The notes beneath the pieces were generated by a model. It saw only the letters and a list, made by a program, of their open reading frames with translations, did not search any database and was not told where the DNA came from. DNA of 34,070 nt from Deltaproteobacteria bacterium (GTDB lineage: Bacteria > Desulfobacterota > Desulfobulbia > Desulfobulbales > SURF-16): NCBI GenBank assembly GCA_029933005.1, contig JAOZOY010000013.1, forward strand, positions 18,061 through 52,130, written 5' to 3'. Below, piece by piece: positions 1 to 8,468 of this stretch. Each line of letters begins with the position of its first letter. Within the stretch, counting starts at the first letter, position 1. Both the position numbers and the translations under genes were made by a program.

Positions 1-56
1 CTGGCTCCTGGCTCCTGGCTCCTGGCTCCTGGCTCCTGGCTCCTGGCTCCTGGCTT
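1..56. repeat. Heptamer tandem repeat after glnD
   Basis: Seven perfect copies of CTGGCTC are followed by one CTGGCTT, and the array ends at the glnD stop codon. It probably continues beyond the left edge of the window. The same CTCCTGR-type heptamer recurs in degenerate form at 24768-24789, so this looks like one member of a family of intergenic heptad repeats in this genome. No coding role is apparent. Confidence 0.95.
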
Positions 57-2569
57 CATGTTGCTGCATGCAATAAACTCTGGTGAATTTCTTTTTGGAA
101 TTCAGGATCATCGATTTTTTTCCCCTGGTAATCCAGAACATAAAAAACATCAACGACCTGATCTCCTTCCATGCCGATTCTTGCCCGGTAGGTGCTGAGG
201 CCGAAATCTGCTAAGGTTCGGGTGACATCGTAGAGCAGGCCTGGCCGATCTTTGGCGAAAACCTCGATAATCGTGCACTTATCCGATGCGCTGGTGTCGA
301 TTTTTACCCTGGCTGCCTCCCGTGGAACAGCTTTCAATACGTGACTTCCCTTGGGATGAAGCATTGTGTCCAGCCGGCGGGAAAGACCGAGTTGAAAATT
401 AATAGCCTTTTTCAGGTCATTATTCAAGGTTTGCCAGTCCTGGTCGCCAAATTCACGGTTCAGGGCCGGGGCAACGTCAAGGACATCCACCACCGTGCCA
501 TCTGTCCAGGTGAAAATCCGGGCGGCCAGCACTTGAATGTGATGCAGTGTCAGAACACCGCATATCTTTGTTAACAGGCCGGGTTGGTCCTGGCTCAATA
601 TGAGCAGGGACCAGTGGTCGTCTTTGTTCTCTGCAGCCAGCAGGACCTGTTGTTTTTTGAGTTCATGGCGATGGAGAATGTGGCTGATGATTTCTTCCGG
701 ACTGAAGCTGAGAAGGTAATCATCCGGCAATCGGACAAGATCAAAGTTGTTATTTCCCAGGCCGTTTTTTACCTGTTCCCGAATCCAGCCAGCGTCATGA
801 TGCTGGTCGGACGCGCCGGATCCAGGCTGTTCCAGCAGGTGGTTGATTTTAAGAAACAGTTCCTTGAGCAGGGCCGCCTTCCAGTCATTCCATCCTGTTG
901 GGCCGGTGGCCCTGGCATCAGCAATGGCCAGCAGATAAAGCATGGCCAGCTGTTCCGGGTCTTTAATTTTGGCAGCGCAGCGCATGATGAGGCTCTCATC
1001 ATCAAGATCACGGCGCATGGCTGTCTCGGGAAGAAAGAGATGTTCCCGAACCAGAAAGGTCAGGCAGTCATTTTCAGTTTTTGTAAGTCCCAGCCTTTCA
1101 CCAATACCGGAGGCCAGTTCAGCTCCATATCCCGAGTGATTTCTGGAATAACCCTTGCCGATATCATGAAGAAGCGCAGCCAGGTAAAGAAGATGTTTTG
1201 CTGTCAGTTTCGTAAAGATTGATTTTTCTTCTTTCGCCAGTCTGTGAACCTCGGCCACGGTCTGGACAAGATGCCGATCAACCGTATAAACATGATAGAT
1301 ATCATGCTGGGCCAGTGAGCTGATATGCTGAAATTCCGGAAGATAGGTAGCCAGCATGCCGGTTTCAAGCAGGCTTGTGAGAACGGCCGGCGAATTTTCG
1401 GGGATCTCCAAGGCTTGCAAAAATGCCACGGCCACGGGGCGAGAATTTTGCTGCCTCTCGTCAACAAGGTGGAGGTTGTCCTGCACCAGTTTCCTGGTTC
1501 GGTGGTGAATCTTCAATCCTGTTGCGGCCGACCGGGCAAAAATGCGCATCAGCAGCTGGGGGCGTTTTGTTATCAGATTCAGATCGCAATGGATTTTGTC
1601 CTTGCGGATTTCGATGCCTTCTTCAAGGATCCGGTCCGCGAATTTGGCCTGATGCGGGTGCAGGATATCCTCCACATGCTCAAAAAACAGGTCGGCCCTG
1701 ACAGCAATGGTCTGCAGGTTGGAATGGACATCCCGCATGAAATTCTCCACATCCAGCGCCTCCCGGCTTTCTTTGTAGCCAAAGGCTGCGGCCATCTCTT
1801 CCTGGTGCTCAAAATGGAGTTGATCATTTTTTCTGCCGCTGATGTAATGCAGTCGGTTACGGATTTTAACCAGATGGTTCCAGGCCTCTTCGAATTTGTG
1901 CCGCTCATCACTGGAAAGCAGGCAGGATTCTTCCATGGCTGCCAGGTCGTCCAGGCCGAAGATGACCTTTGCAGTCCAGAGCATGGCCTGGATATCGCGG
2001 AAGCCGCCCCGGCTTTCCTTGATATTGGGCTCGAGCAGGTAGCTGTGGTTGTCAAAACGCTGGTGCCGCTGCAACCTGTGGCTCAGCATGTTTTCAAGAA
2101 ATTCCCTGCGCCTCCCTTCAATAAAGGTATGGCGGAACTTACTGCTCAACTCATCAAAAAGAATTTTGGAACCGGCCAGCAGCCTGGCATCGAGCAGGGA
2201 GACCTCAAGAAAAATTTTTTTTTTGGCCTCGGTCAGGCAGGTTTCCGGTGTACGGATGCCGTGGCCTACCTCAAGTCCGGCATCCCAGAGTGGGTAAAAG
2301 ACCGCCTCCGCCACATCATTTAATTGCTTCTCATCGGTATTCTTGTGAAGCAGCATCAGGTCAATATCGGAAAAAGGGAACAGCTCACTTCGGCCATAGC
2401 CGCCCAGTGCCACCAGGGACATGTCCCTGGCGGATGGACAACCATTGAAATCGTGGGCCAGGGAATCGTCCAGCAGCCGGGTATGCTTCTCCAGCAGGCT
2501 GTGGCCGCTCAGTCCCTGACGCCACAAATTTTCCAGCGCCTCTCGTTTAGCTCGTAGCTCCCCTTTCAC
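56..2569 (-). CDS. glnD: Bifunctional [protein-PII] uridylyltransferase / uridylyl-removing enzyme
   Basis: GlnD uridylylates PII when glutamine is low and removes UMP when glutamine is high, so it is the primary glutamine sensor of the Ntr system. The 837-residue length is close to the usual 850-890. Visible domains in order are a nucleotidyltransferase domain with GGYGRSE at residues 56-62 and the metal-binding DID at 68-70, an HD hydrolase domain with LLHDIGKG around 467-473, and two C-terminal ACT domains (about 655-705 and 770-825) expected to bind glutamine. The start is a GTG only 3 bp after the glnK stop, so translation is probably coupled to glnK. It is the last gene of an amtB-glnK-glnD operon. 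Its tyrosine target is present in the neighbouring PII protein. Confidence 0.96.
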   Translation of the reverse strand: MKGELRAKREALENLWRQGLSGHSLLEKHTRLLDDSLAHDFNGCPSARDMSLVALGGYGRSELFPFSDIDLMLLHKNTDEKQLNDVAEAVFYPLWDAGLEVGHGIRTPETCLTEAKKKIFLEVSLLDARLLAGSKILFDELSSKFRHTFIEGRRREFLENMLSHRLQRHQRFDNHSYLLEPNIKESRGGFRDIQAMLWTAKVIFGLDDLAAMEESCLLSSDERHKFEEAWNHLVKIRNRLHYISGRKNDQLHFEHQEEMAAAFGYKESREALDVENFMRDVHSNLQTIAVRADLFFEHVEDILHPHQAKFADRILEEGIEIRKDKIHCDLNLITKRPQLLMRIFARSAATGLKIHHRTRKLVQDNLHLVDERQQNSRPVAVAFLQALEIPENSPAVLTSLLETGMLATYLPEFQHISSLAQHDIYHVYTVDRHLVQTVAEVHRLAKEEKSIFTKLTAKHLLYLAALLHDIGKGYSRNHSGYGAELASGIGERLGLTKTENDCLTFLVREHLFLPETAMRRDLDDESLIMRCAAKIKDPEQLAMLYLLAIADARATGPTGWNDWKAALLKELFLKINHLLEQPGSGASDQHHDAGWIREQVKNGLGNNNFDLVRLPDDYLLSFSPEEIISHILHRHELKKQQVLLAAENKDDHWSLLILSQDQPGLLTKICGVLTLHHIQVLAARIFTWTDGTVVDVLDVAPALNREFGDQDWQTLNNDLKKAINFQLGLSRRLDTMLHPKGSHVLKAVPREAARVKIDTSASDKCTIIEVFAKDRPGLLYDVTRTLADFGLSTYRARIGMEGDQVVDVFYVLDYQGKKIDDPEFQKEIHQSLLHAAT

Positions 2570-2572
2570 CGG

Positions 2573-2932
<360 letters not shown>

Positions 2933-4147
2933 TTAGAATGAATACCCTTCCTCGCTATGCTGGGTAATATCCAGACCCTGAATCTCCTCATCCCTGCTGA
3001 CTCGGAGTCCCACTGTCAGATTGACAACTTTCAGGATAATATACGTTAAAATGATGGAGTAGACAATAGTTGCTCCGGCGCCAATGGCTTGAATTGTAAA
3101 TTGGTGAGCATTGCCGAAGAAAAGACCGTTGGCACCGCCAGGATTTATGGCGGTTGAGGCAAAGAGGCCGGTGGCTAAAGCTCCCCAGAGTCCACCGACG
3201 CCATGAATGCCGACAACGTCCAAGGAATCATCATAGCCGATTTTGCTTTTGGCAATGACAGCCAGGTAGCAGATTACTCCGCCCACCAGACCGATGAGAA
3301 TAGCGAAAACCGGACTGACAAAACCTGCTCCCGGAGTAATGGCCACCAGTCCGGCCACGGCGCCGGAAGCCGCACCCAGGGTAGTTGGTTTGCGTTGGAC
3401 AATCCATTCAGCGACCATCCAGGAAAGAGCCCCTGCACCGGCGGCTACCTGGGTGGTGAAAAAGGCCAGGGTGGCAATTTCATCGGCGGCCAGAGCGCTG
3501 CCCGCGTTAAAACCGAACCAGCCAAACCAGAGAAGACCGGCACCAAGAACTGTCATGGGCAGGTTGTGGGGATGCATGGCCTCTTTGCCCCAGCCTTTTC
3601 TTTTACCGAGAACCAGGGCGCAGACCAGGGCCGCAGCAGCCGAGTTAATATGAATGACCGTGCCACCGGCAAAATCCAGGGCACCCATTTTTCCAAGCCA
3701 GCCACCGCCCCAGACCCAGTGACAAACCGGCAGGTAGACAACCGTACACCAGAGAACGGTGAAGAGCAGAAAGGCGGAAAATTTCATGCGTTCGGCAAAG
3801 GCACCGGTGATCAGCGCGGGGGTGATAATGGCAAACATCAGCTGAAAAGCGCAGAAGAGAAGATGGGGGATATTGTCGGCCGGAGGGCCTGGGGCAAGGT
3901 CGACGCCTTTCAGTCCGACATAGCTTAAATCACCGATAAAGCTGCCGACATCCGGGCCAAAGGCCAGGGAATAGCCATAGAGAACCCAGATAATGGAGAT
4001 CACCCCCAGGCAGATAAAGGACTGCATGATGGTGGCAAGACTATTTTTTGAGCGAACCATGCCGCCGTAGAAAAGGGCCAGGCCCGGCGTCATCAACATC
4101 ACCATGGCAGTGGCAATGAGCATGAAGGCGATGTCGCTGGTGTTCAT
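2933..4147 (-). CDS. amtB: Ammonium transporter AmtB
   Basis: This inner-membrane channel takes up ammonium as a trimer and is plugged by PII when nitrogen is ample. The 404 residues contain about 11 hydrophobic segments. The pore twin histidines are visible at H166 (VIHINSA) and H315 (GIHGVGG), and the family signature around FAERMKFSAF lies near residue 117. Unlike many Gram-negative AmtB proteins it starts directly in the first membrane segment, with no separate cleavable signal peptide. It is first in the operon with glnK and glnD, about 115 nt downstream of the predicted sigma-54 transcription start. Confidence 0.96.
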   Translation of the reverse strand: MNTSDIAFMLIATAMVMLMTPGLALFYGGMVRSKNSLATIMQSFICLGVISIIWVLYGYSLAFGPDVGSFIGDLSYVGLKGVDLAPGPPADNIPHLLFCAFQLMFAIITPALITGAFAERMKFSAFLLFTVLWCTVVYLPVCHWVWGGGWLGKMGALDFAGGTVIHINSAAAALVCALVLGKRKGWGKEAMHPHNLPMTVLGAGLLWFGWFGFNAGSALAADEIATLAFFTTQVAAGAGALSWMVAEWIVQRKPTTLGAASGAVAGLVAITPGAGFVSPVFAILIGLVGGVICYLAVIAKSKIGYDDSLDVVGIHGVGGLWGALATGLFASTAINPGGANGLFFGNAHQFTIQAIGAGATIVYSIILTYIILKVVNLTVGLRVSRDEEIQGLDITQHSEEGYSF

Positions 4148-4208
4148 ATAGTTGTCTATCCTCTATTCTGTATTATTCGTGAATTGATCGTCACTGTCAT
4201 TTTAAAGC

Positions 4209-4227
4209 CCCCTTTTGGAAAAAGGGG
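4209..4227. other. Perfect hairpin in the amtB 5' leader
   Basis: CCCCTTTT, a GGA loop and AAAAGGGG form an 8-bp stem about 60 nt upstream of the amtB start codon, inside the transcript expected from the sigma-54 promoter. Read toward amtB it is followed by GCTTTAAAATG rather than a true T-run, so it is a poor terminator. It may affect leader stability or be a repeat relic. Confidence 0.5.
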
Positions 4228-4274
4228 AGGCGTCAGTCAATGACATTGGCCTATACGTTTAGGCATGCTGTTAC

Positions 4275-4290
4275 AGCAAAACAGATGCCA
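4275..4290 (-). promoter_or_regulatory. Sigma-54 promoter for amtB-glnK-glnD
   Basis: The minus strand reads TGGCATCTGTTTTGCT. This has the -24 GG and -12 GC dinucleotides with exactly 10 bases between them, close to the TGGCAC-N5-TTGCW consensus. Transcription would start near 4264. Position and gene content fit NtrC-activated nitrogen-starvation control. No clear NtrC palindrome was recognised upstream. Confidence 0.8.
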
Positions 4291-4344
4291 AAGGGATTTT
4301 GTTTGTATAATTTGTTGATTTTAAAGGGTATTACAGGAAGGCAT

Positions 4345-4506
4345 GGTAAATATTCGGCTAGCACCCAAATTTCGTCCGATTCGCCTTACTCACATATGAC
4401 TAATATAGCTCGCAAGGCGACTTGAACGAACTTGGGCACTATCCAAACATTTACAGGCCGAGTTTTTTGAAACTTTTTCACACAAGCCGAATATTTACAA
4501 GGCATG
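4345..4506. repeat. Imperfect inverted-repeat (MITE-like) element upstream of amtB
   Basis: A left arm at 4345-4389 and a right arm at 4412-4455 are imperfect reverse complements of about 45 bp around a roughly 22-bp centre. A further copy of the outer part (TAAATATTCGGCT in reverse complement) lies at 4485-4506. The element sits just upstream of the sigma-54 promoter. It contains no convincing gene. Confidence 0.65.
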
Positions 4507-4940
4507 TCTGGGCGAGGTGGAATTTTGTTGCAAAAATGTATTTTTTTGAAGTATGAATTACAAAATTGTAATTTTTGGATGAACCTTTAGTTGAGAGATT
4601 TATCGCCTGTGCTGCAGACATGCTCAATTTAGGAAGTTCTATTGCTGTTGATTGTCGGCTTGGCCGGTGGTGTCTGTTTCGCTGATGAGTTTTCCCGCCT
4701 GCCACTTTCCGGTCGCTTTGTCACCGTCGGCAAAAAAAATAGGTTCCAGAGCCGTCAAAGAGGTTGTTATTGAAATCTCAGATATATTTGCGGCCTGTTT
4801 TGCAGAATCCTGCCCTATTCGAGTTTTGTCGGGGATTATGTTCTGGATCACTTGAAATTATAACAATTTTTTTTATCATAGACTTGAGTGCATAAACTTT
4901 GGAACAGGATTCGAATAGCACGCTTTACTTGTGAGCCCTG
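4507..4940. other. Intergenic stretch with no supported gene
   Basis: The stretch is AT-rich and separates divergent transcription units (amtB to the left, the CarS-like fusion to the right). One short open frame on the minus strand (4639-4851, GTG start, 70 codons) contains FFADGDKATGKWQAG, faintly reminiscent of SnoaL/NTF2-like proteins. It has no ribosome binding site and lacks the rest of such a fold, so at best it is a decayed fragment. Confidence 0.3.
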
Positions 4941-4952
4941 AGGAGAAAAAAG

Positions 4953-6371
4953 GTGTTAACTGTCATCAAGGTGATTCTATTTCTGTTATGGGTCAATTTT
5001 TTGCCGCCCCTTGGCAACATGATCTGGGGGGAGCGTTTCAACCGACCCCTTGACCGTGGCCTGACCTGGGTTGACGGCCGCCCTGTCTTCGGCCGCCACA
5101 AAACTTACCGTGGCATTATCTGCAGCCTGCTTGGCGGTCTGGTGGTCTTTCCCATCCTCGGAACGGCTTGGTGGATTGCAGGTGTTGCCGCCCTGCTGGC
5201 CATGGCTGGTGATCTGTTATCAAGTTTTATCAAACGCCGTTTAAATGTCGCAAGCGGCAAGATCATTCCTGTCCTGGATCAGATCTTCGAATCCCTTTTT
5301 CCCCTGCTTTTTTTAAGCCGATTCCTGCTGTTGAGCTGGATGCAGATCGGTGTCATTCTTTTTTGTTTTGTCCCCCTTGCGTACGGTGGGTCCTGTTTTT
5401 GGAATTATATCTGTTACCGTCCTCCTTTAAAAAATTACCCGCGCTTGATCCGCTCCACGGTCCGGTTCCGCGAGTGGCGGGCCTGTCATACGCCCCTGGT
5501 CCGCTGGCAGACGTTCTTGAATCTTACAAGTTTTCTCTCAAACGATGTGTTTCTCAGCCGCTGTTTTAAACTGGCAGGTCTGTACGAGCAGGGTGTGAGG
5601 AATACCCTGGATGTCCGCCTGGAGGAAAAAATATTCCATTTTCCGAACCTGCCCGCAAAGTTTGACGGGTTTCGCATCCTGCTGTTGACCGATCTGCATC
5701 TGGACAGCGTGGATGACTTGACAGATCAACTCATCAGGCGGATTCGGGATGTCGAGGCTGATCTTGGCCTTGTGGGCGGAGATATCCGCATGATGACCTA
5801 TGGCCCCATAGCGCCATGCCTGCGGCAGCTCCGCCGTTTTTTGCCCCATGTCAAGACTCGCCACGGAATTCTGGGTGTCCTTGGCAACCATGATTGTATT
5901 GAAATGGTGCCGGATTTCGAGGAGGCCGGTTTGATTATGCTGATTAACGATTCCTGGGAGATTTCGAGAAACGGGGAGAAAATCTGGCTGGTGGGCGTGG
6001 ATGATCCGCATTACTATAAAACGGATGACGCCCGACAGGCCTTCCGGAACGTGCCGCAAAAGGCTTTTACCATCTTTCTGGCCCATTCTCCGGAGGCCTA
6101 CAGAAGTGCCGCCGCCTGCAGGGCGTCTCTCTATCTTTGCGGCCATACCCACGGAGGACAGATCTGTCTGCCCGACGGCAGACCTGTTATCACCAACAGC
6201 AGAGCACCCAGATTTACCGCGACCGACAGCTGGCAATATCAGGGGATGAGAGGATATACCAGCCGGGGTGCAGGGGCATCTGGTGTCCCCCTTCGTTTTA
6301 ACTGTCCGGGCGAAATCAGCCTCATTACTTTACGCAGAGGCGATAGTCCACCAGAACACTTAAAAAAATAA
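4953..6371 (+). CDS. Fusion of CDP-archaeol synthase-like membrane domain and calcineurin-type metallophosphoesterase
   Basis: This 472-residue protein joins two normally separate domains. Residues 1-155 are a hydrophobic CarS-like (DUF46) domain with NFLPPLGNMIW, PLDRG, then FGRHKTYRG near 47-54, and GDLLSSFIKRRL at 86-97. CarS activates an archaeal-type lipid phosphate with CTP. Residues 235-472 are a YkuE/LpxG-like metallophosphoesterase with metal ligands in TDLHLD (246-251), GGDI (275-278), GNHD (311-314), AHSPE (377-381) and GHTHGGQ (397-403). The start is GTG with AGGAG 7 bp upstream. A CDP-alcohol phosphatidyltransferase lies downstream on the same strand. Inference: a membrane enzyme of lipid headgroup or prenyl-lipid metabolism making or hydrolysing a phosphate or pyrophosphate intermediate. 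The substrate is unknown. Confidence 0.85.
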   Translation: MLTVIKVILFLLWVNFLPPLGNMIWGERFNRPLDRGLTWVDGRPVFGRHKTYRGIICSLLGGLVVFPILGTAWWIAGVAALLAMAGDLLSSFIKRRLNVASGKIIPVLDQIFESLFPLLFLSRFLLLSWMQIGVILFCFVPLAYGGSCFWNYICYRPPLKNYPRLIRSTVRFREWRACHTPLVRWQTFLNLTSFLSNDVFLSRCFKLAGLYEQGVRNTLDVRLEEKIFHFPNLPAKFDGFRILLLTDLHLDSVDDLTDQLIRRIRDVEADLGLVGGDIRMMTYGPIAPCLRQLRRFLPHVKTRHGILGVLGNHDCIEMVPDFEEAGLIMLINDSWEISRNGEKIWLVGVDDPHYYKTDDARQAFRNVPQKAFTIFLAHSPEAYRSAAACRASLYLCGHTHGGQICLPDGRPVITNSRAPRFTATDSWQYQGMRGYTSRGAGASGVPLRFNCPGEISLITLRRGDSPPEHLKK

Positions 6372-6399
6372 CCGAACTGAAGATCTTATCTCCAGTCCG
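6361..6399 (-). terminator. Intrinsic terminator of the former catalase gene
   Basis: Read on the minus strand, a 12-bp stem (6388-6399 with 6373-6384, two G-U pairs, AAG loop) is followed by GTTATTTTTTTA. It lies 40 bp after the stop codon of the catalase remnant. It overlaps the last codons of the convergent CarS-like fusion. Confidence 0.65.
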
Positions 6400-6438
6400 A
6401 TTATTTGATCTATTTCACCAAAACTTGCTGAGAAATAT

Positions 6439-6660
6439 TTAATACTGGGGAAATTCATCCAGTGATATTCCAACAGCTTCAGCAACGCCTTTCCCATAGG
6501 CAGGATCGGCCTTGAGACAGTTTCCGATATGGCGCATCTTGATCTCTTTCGGGGTATCGCCCATGGCTCTGGCCGTATTACTAAATAAAGCCTGCTGCTG
6601 CTCCTCACTCATAAGCTGAAAGAGTTTCGCCGGTTGACTGAAATAGTCATTTACACTAGA
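6439..6660 (-). pseudogene. Catalase C-terminal remnant
   Basis: The minus-strand frame encodes about 72 residues, beginning [20 protein letters not shown] and continuing through PKEI and [15 protein letters not shown]. These match the extreme C-terminus of monofunctional haem catalases, which are normally 480-550 residues. All catalytic and haem-binding parts are missing. The frame stays open upstream only because it reads through the two operator palindromes (6669-6700) to a GTG at 6720. The downstream terminator and upstream promoter are still present, so the gene seems to have lost its start and roughly its first 400 codons by an internal deletion. A functional peptide is unlikely. Confidence 0.8.
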
Positions 6661-6668
6661 TTTAGAAA

Positions 6669-6700
6669 TAAGATTTAATCTTAAATAAGATTTAATCTTA
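6669..6700. promoter_or_regulatory. Twin 7-1-7 palindromes, Fur/PerR-like operators
   Basis: TAAGATTTAATCTTA occurs twice (6669-6683 and 6686-6700), spaced 17 bp centre to centre. Each copy is a perfect 7-1-7 inverted repeat, the layout used by Fur-family regulators such as PerR. They lie immediately downstream of the -10 element of a promoter pointing at the catalase remnant, which is a typical repressor position. Assignment to PerR is inferred from layout and the catalase link, not from a known site in this organism. Confidence 0.6.
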
Positions 6701-6706
6701 AGTAGA

Positions 6707-6733
6707 ACTATATCATCCACGTGGGAATGTCAA
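6707..6733 (-). promoter_or_regulatory. Sigma-70-type promoter of the former catalase gene
   Basis: The minus strand has a consensus -35 TTGACA (6728-6733), a 15-bp spacer and TATAGT (6707-6712). The spacer is somewhat short. Transcription would start near 6700, inside the twin palindromes. Confidence 0.45.
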
Positions 6734-6869
6734 TAAAAAATATCATTTTGATATACTTGTCATCACAGGCTCGGACATTTTCAGGTGTTCAGTGCCTCTC
6801 AATAAACAATTTTGTGTCGATATTGTTATTTATAATGATATCGAATGGTTATGTGAAAACTGTTCGCTG

Positions 6870-6918
6870 CATTGCGGATTGCAGATTTTGAGTCATGTAA
6901 AATCCCCAATCCACAATC
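6870..6918. repeat. Heptad-structured inverted repeat
   Basis: The left arm (6871-6889, ATTGCGGATTGCAGATTTT) and right arm (6899-6918) are near reverse complements. Each is built of seven-base units of the ATTGCGG type. The same unit forms the inverted repeat at 25911-25976. The surrounding stretch 6734-7224 holds no gene that can be supported. Confidence 0.65.
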
Positions 6919-7224
6919 AAACAAAAATCTACAATAATGTCTGCCAAAGCCCTCTTTTCCAAGCGAAGTTTTGGAAAAAATTCTATTTAGTAGGTTAGTG
7001 AATTGTAGAATATTTTATGCAACATGGTTGTAACTCATCTCTGCGTGGCTTTTGTCAATCTTGTTTTTAACTATTAGGCTGAAGTCTGGCAGGCTTAATG
7101 GCGATGAGGATTATTCTGTAGTATATTGCTTAAAAAGCCAGTTGAAATATTCGTTATGAATCCTTTTCTGTAAAGGCCGGATCCCTTAAAACAGGCCTTT
7201 GAGGACTGTTGTCACGCTAGGACA

Positions 7225-7773
7225 ATGAGACGATATATCAGATTTGTTCCAAACATTTTATCAACCTGTCGACTGGGCATTGCCTGTTATTTTCCCTTCT
7301 CGCCCGAGGAGAACTGGATCTGGCTCATCATTGCCGGCGGATGCAGTGATTTTCTTGACGGCTGGGTTGCGAGACGCTGGCAGGTGGCAACATGGCAGGG
7401 AGGACTGCTTGACGGAATCGCCGATAAGGCATTTATCCTCTCGGTCTTGATTACCCTGGTCTGTGGTGGCAGGTTTCCGGCCTGGTGGATTCCAGCCCTA
7501 ATCGCCCGTGATCTGACCGTGGCCTGTGCCGCAGGCTACGCCCTTTATAACCGGTTGTGGAAATCATTTCGCCGCATGGAGGCAAGATGGTCGGGCAAGC
7601 TTGCCACGGGTGGACAATTTCTTTTCCTCATTCTTGTTGTTCTCCTTCCTTTTCTTCCACCCATTGTTCTCTTTCTTGCAGTCCTTCTCAGTCTTTACGC
7701 CGCCTATGATTATGGTTCACTTTTTGTCCGGGCCCTGCGTGAGCGGGCGGAACATGAGGTTCATTTTCCGTAG
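7225..7773 (+). CDS. CDP-alcohol phosphatidyltransferase family protein
   Basis: This integral membrane enzyme transfers a phospho-alcohol group from a CDP-linked lipid or alcohol to an acceptor. The 182 residues contain the complete family signature D-x2-DG-x2-AR-x8-G-x3-D-x3-D, with D42, D45, G46, A49, R50, G59, D63 and D67. About five hydrophobic segments follow. The length suits the PgsA/Pgp-synthase group, but the acceptor cannot be deduced. It is about 850 bp downstream of the CarS-like/phosphoesterase fusion on the same strand, and the catalase remnant lies between. A shared lipid-headgroup role is possible, although co-transcription is unlikely across that gap. Confidence 0.88.
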   Translation: MRRYIRFVPNILSTCRLGIACYFPFSPEENWIWLIIAGGCSDFLDGWVARRWQVATWQGGLLDGIADKAFILSVLITLVCGGRFPAWWIPALIARDLTVACAAGYALYNRLWKSFRRMEARWSGKLATGGQFLFLILVVLLPFLPPIVLFLAVLLSLYAAYDYGSLFVRALRERAEHEVHFP

Positions 7774-7789
7774 CGGATGGTTGAATCGG

Positions 7790-7901
7790 AACTGTTCAGG
7801 TTGGTCAGGCTGTAGGCATTTAGTCTGTTAGTCTGTTAGACCAGTTAGACTGGAGGAGAAATTAGATTTCGAAAACCAATAGCCTTTAGCCTACAGCCTA
7901 C
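7790..7901. repeat. Interspersed repeat, copy A
   Basis: 7790-7817 matches 17692-17719 at 27 of 28 bases, and 7868-7898 matches the reverse complement of 17710-17740 at 30 of 31. The right end consists of heptads AGCCTTT-AGCCTAC-AGCCTAC. Short direct repeats of TTAGTCTG lie in the middle. The element sits between the convergent 7225-7773 gene and the GAF remnant. Confidence 0.75.
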
Positions 7902-8286
7902 AGATGTATCGGGTATTTTGAAGCCAGAGAAAAGCCTGAATGATCACCCAGCGGTCAATCTTGTCGGAGAGATTATATCGCTCAGCTGCCGGCGGTAACG
8001 CCGACACGTCGGCTATCTGGAAGGCAATACCTTTCCTGAGTTTTTCCATGAACCAATGCAGGTTTCCAGAGGGTAACCCCTGCAGATTCTCAATCTCAGG
8101 GGAAACTCCCGGTGCGCACCATTCATGTGTATTGTCCATCAGAGCACCATGCTCCCGGAGAAGGAAAACGTAAGCGCGATCCGTGTCGACCAGGCCGCCC
8201 ATTTCGGCAAGGGAGGCATTGATGGCTTTATTCCCGTCAGTGTAATTTGTCAGACGAGCGGCAATGCTGGAAAGCAATTTTTCCAT
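7891..8286 (-). pseudogene. Truncated GAF-domain protein
   Basis: Residues 1 to about 103 match the first two-thirds of a GAF sensor domain of the type found in PAS/GAF histidine kinases and diguanylate cyclases. Landmarks are LLSSIAARLTNYTD, DRAYVFLL, MDNTHEWCAPGV and IADVSALPPAAE. The domain then breaks off and about 28 unrelated residues follow. The last residues and the stop codon (C-R-L-stop) are supplied by the heptad repeat of copy A. No output domain exists on either side. This is most likely the stub of a larger sensor gene. Confidence 0.7.
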
Positions 8287-8468
8287 ACGGATATGCCTTC
8301 CCAGTTCTGATAATTTCGGGTCTGATGGCGTTGAGTTGTTATTTGGCTGTTGCGTGTTGATTTGCTTTTCCTCTGTTCAGGTAAGAAGATTTCAAGGCAA
8401 CGGTACATTTCCCGGTACGGGGTTCCGGTTCTCGGTGATATTCTATCATAGGTGGTGGCCCGGGGCTA

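Noticed and set aside
1-56. CRISPR array
   Set aside because: The units are contiguous 7-mers with no spacers, and no cas genes are present.
1325-2323. Plus-strand open frame of 332 codons opposite glnD
   Set aside because: The minus strand clearly encodes the NT and HD parts of GlnD. The plus frame has no domain and no ribosome binding site.
4639-4851. Short minus-strand frame with faint SnoaL-like pattern
   Set aside because: GTG start, no ribosome binding site, only about 70 codons, and the similarity rests on a dozen residues.
6792-6998. Plus-strand frame of 68 codons before the CDP-alcohol transferase
   Set aside because: It spans the heptad inverted repeat at 6870-6918, lacks a ribosome binding site and has no recognisable motif.
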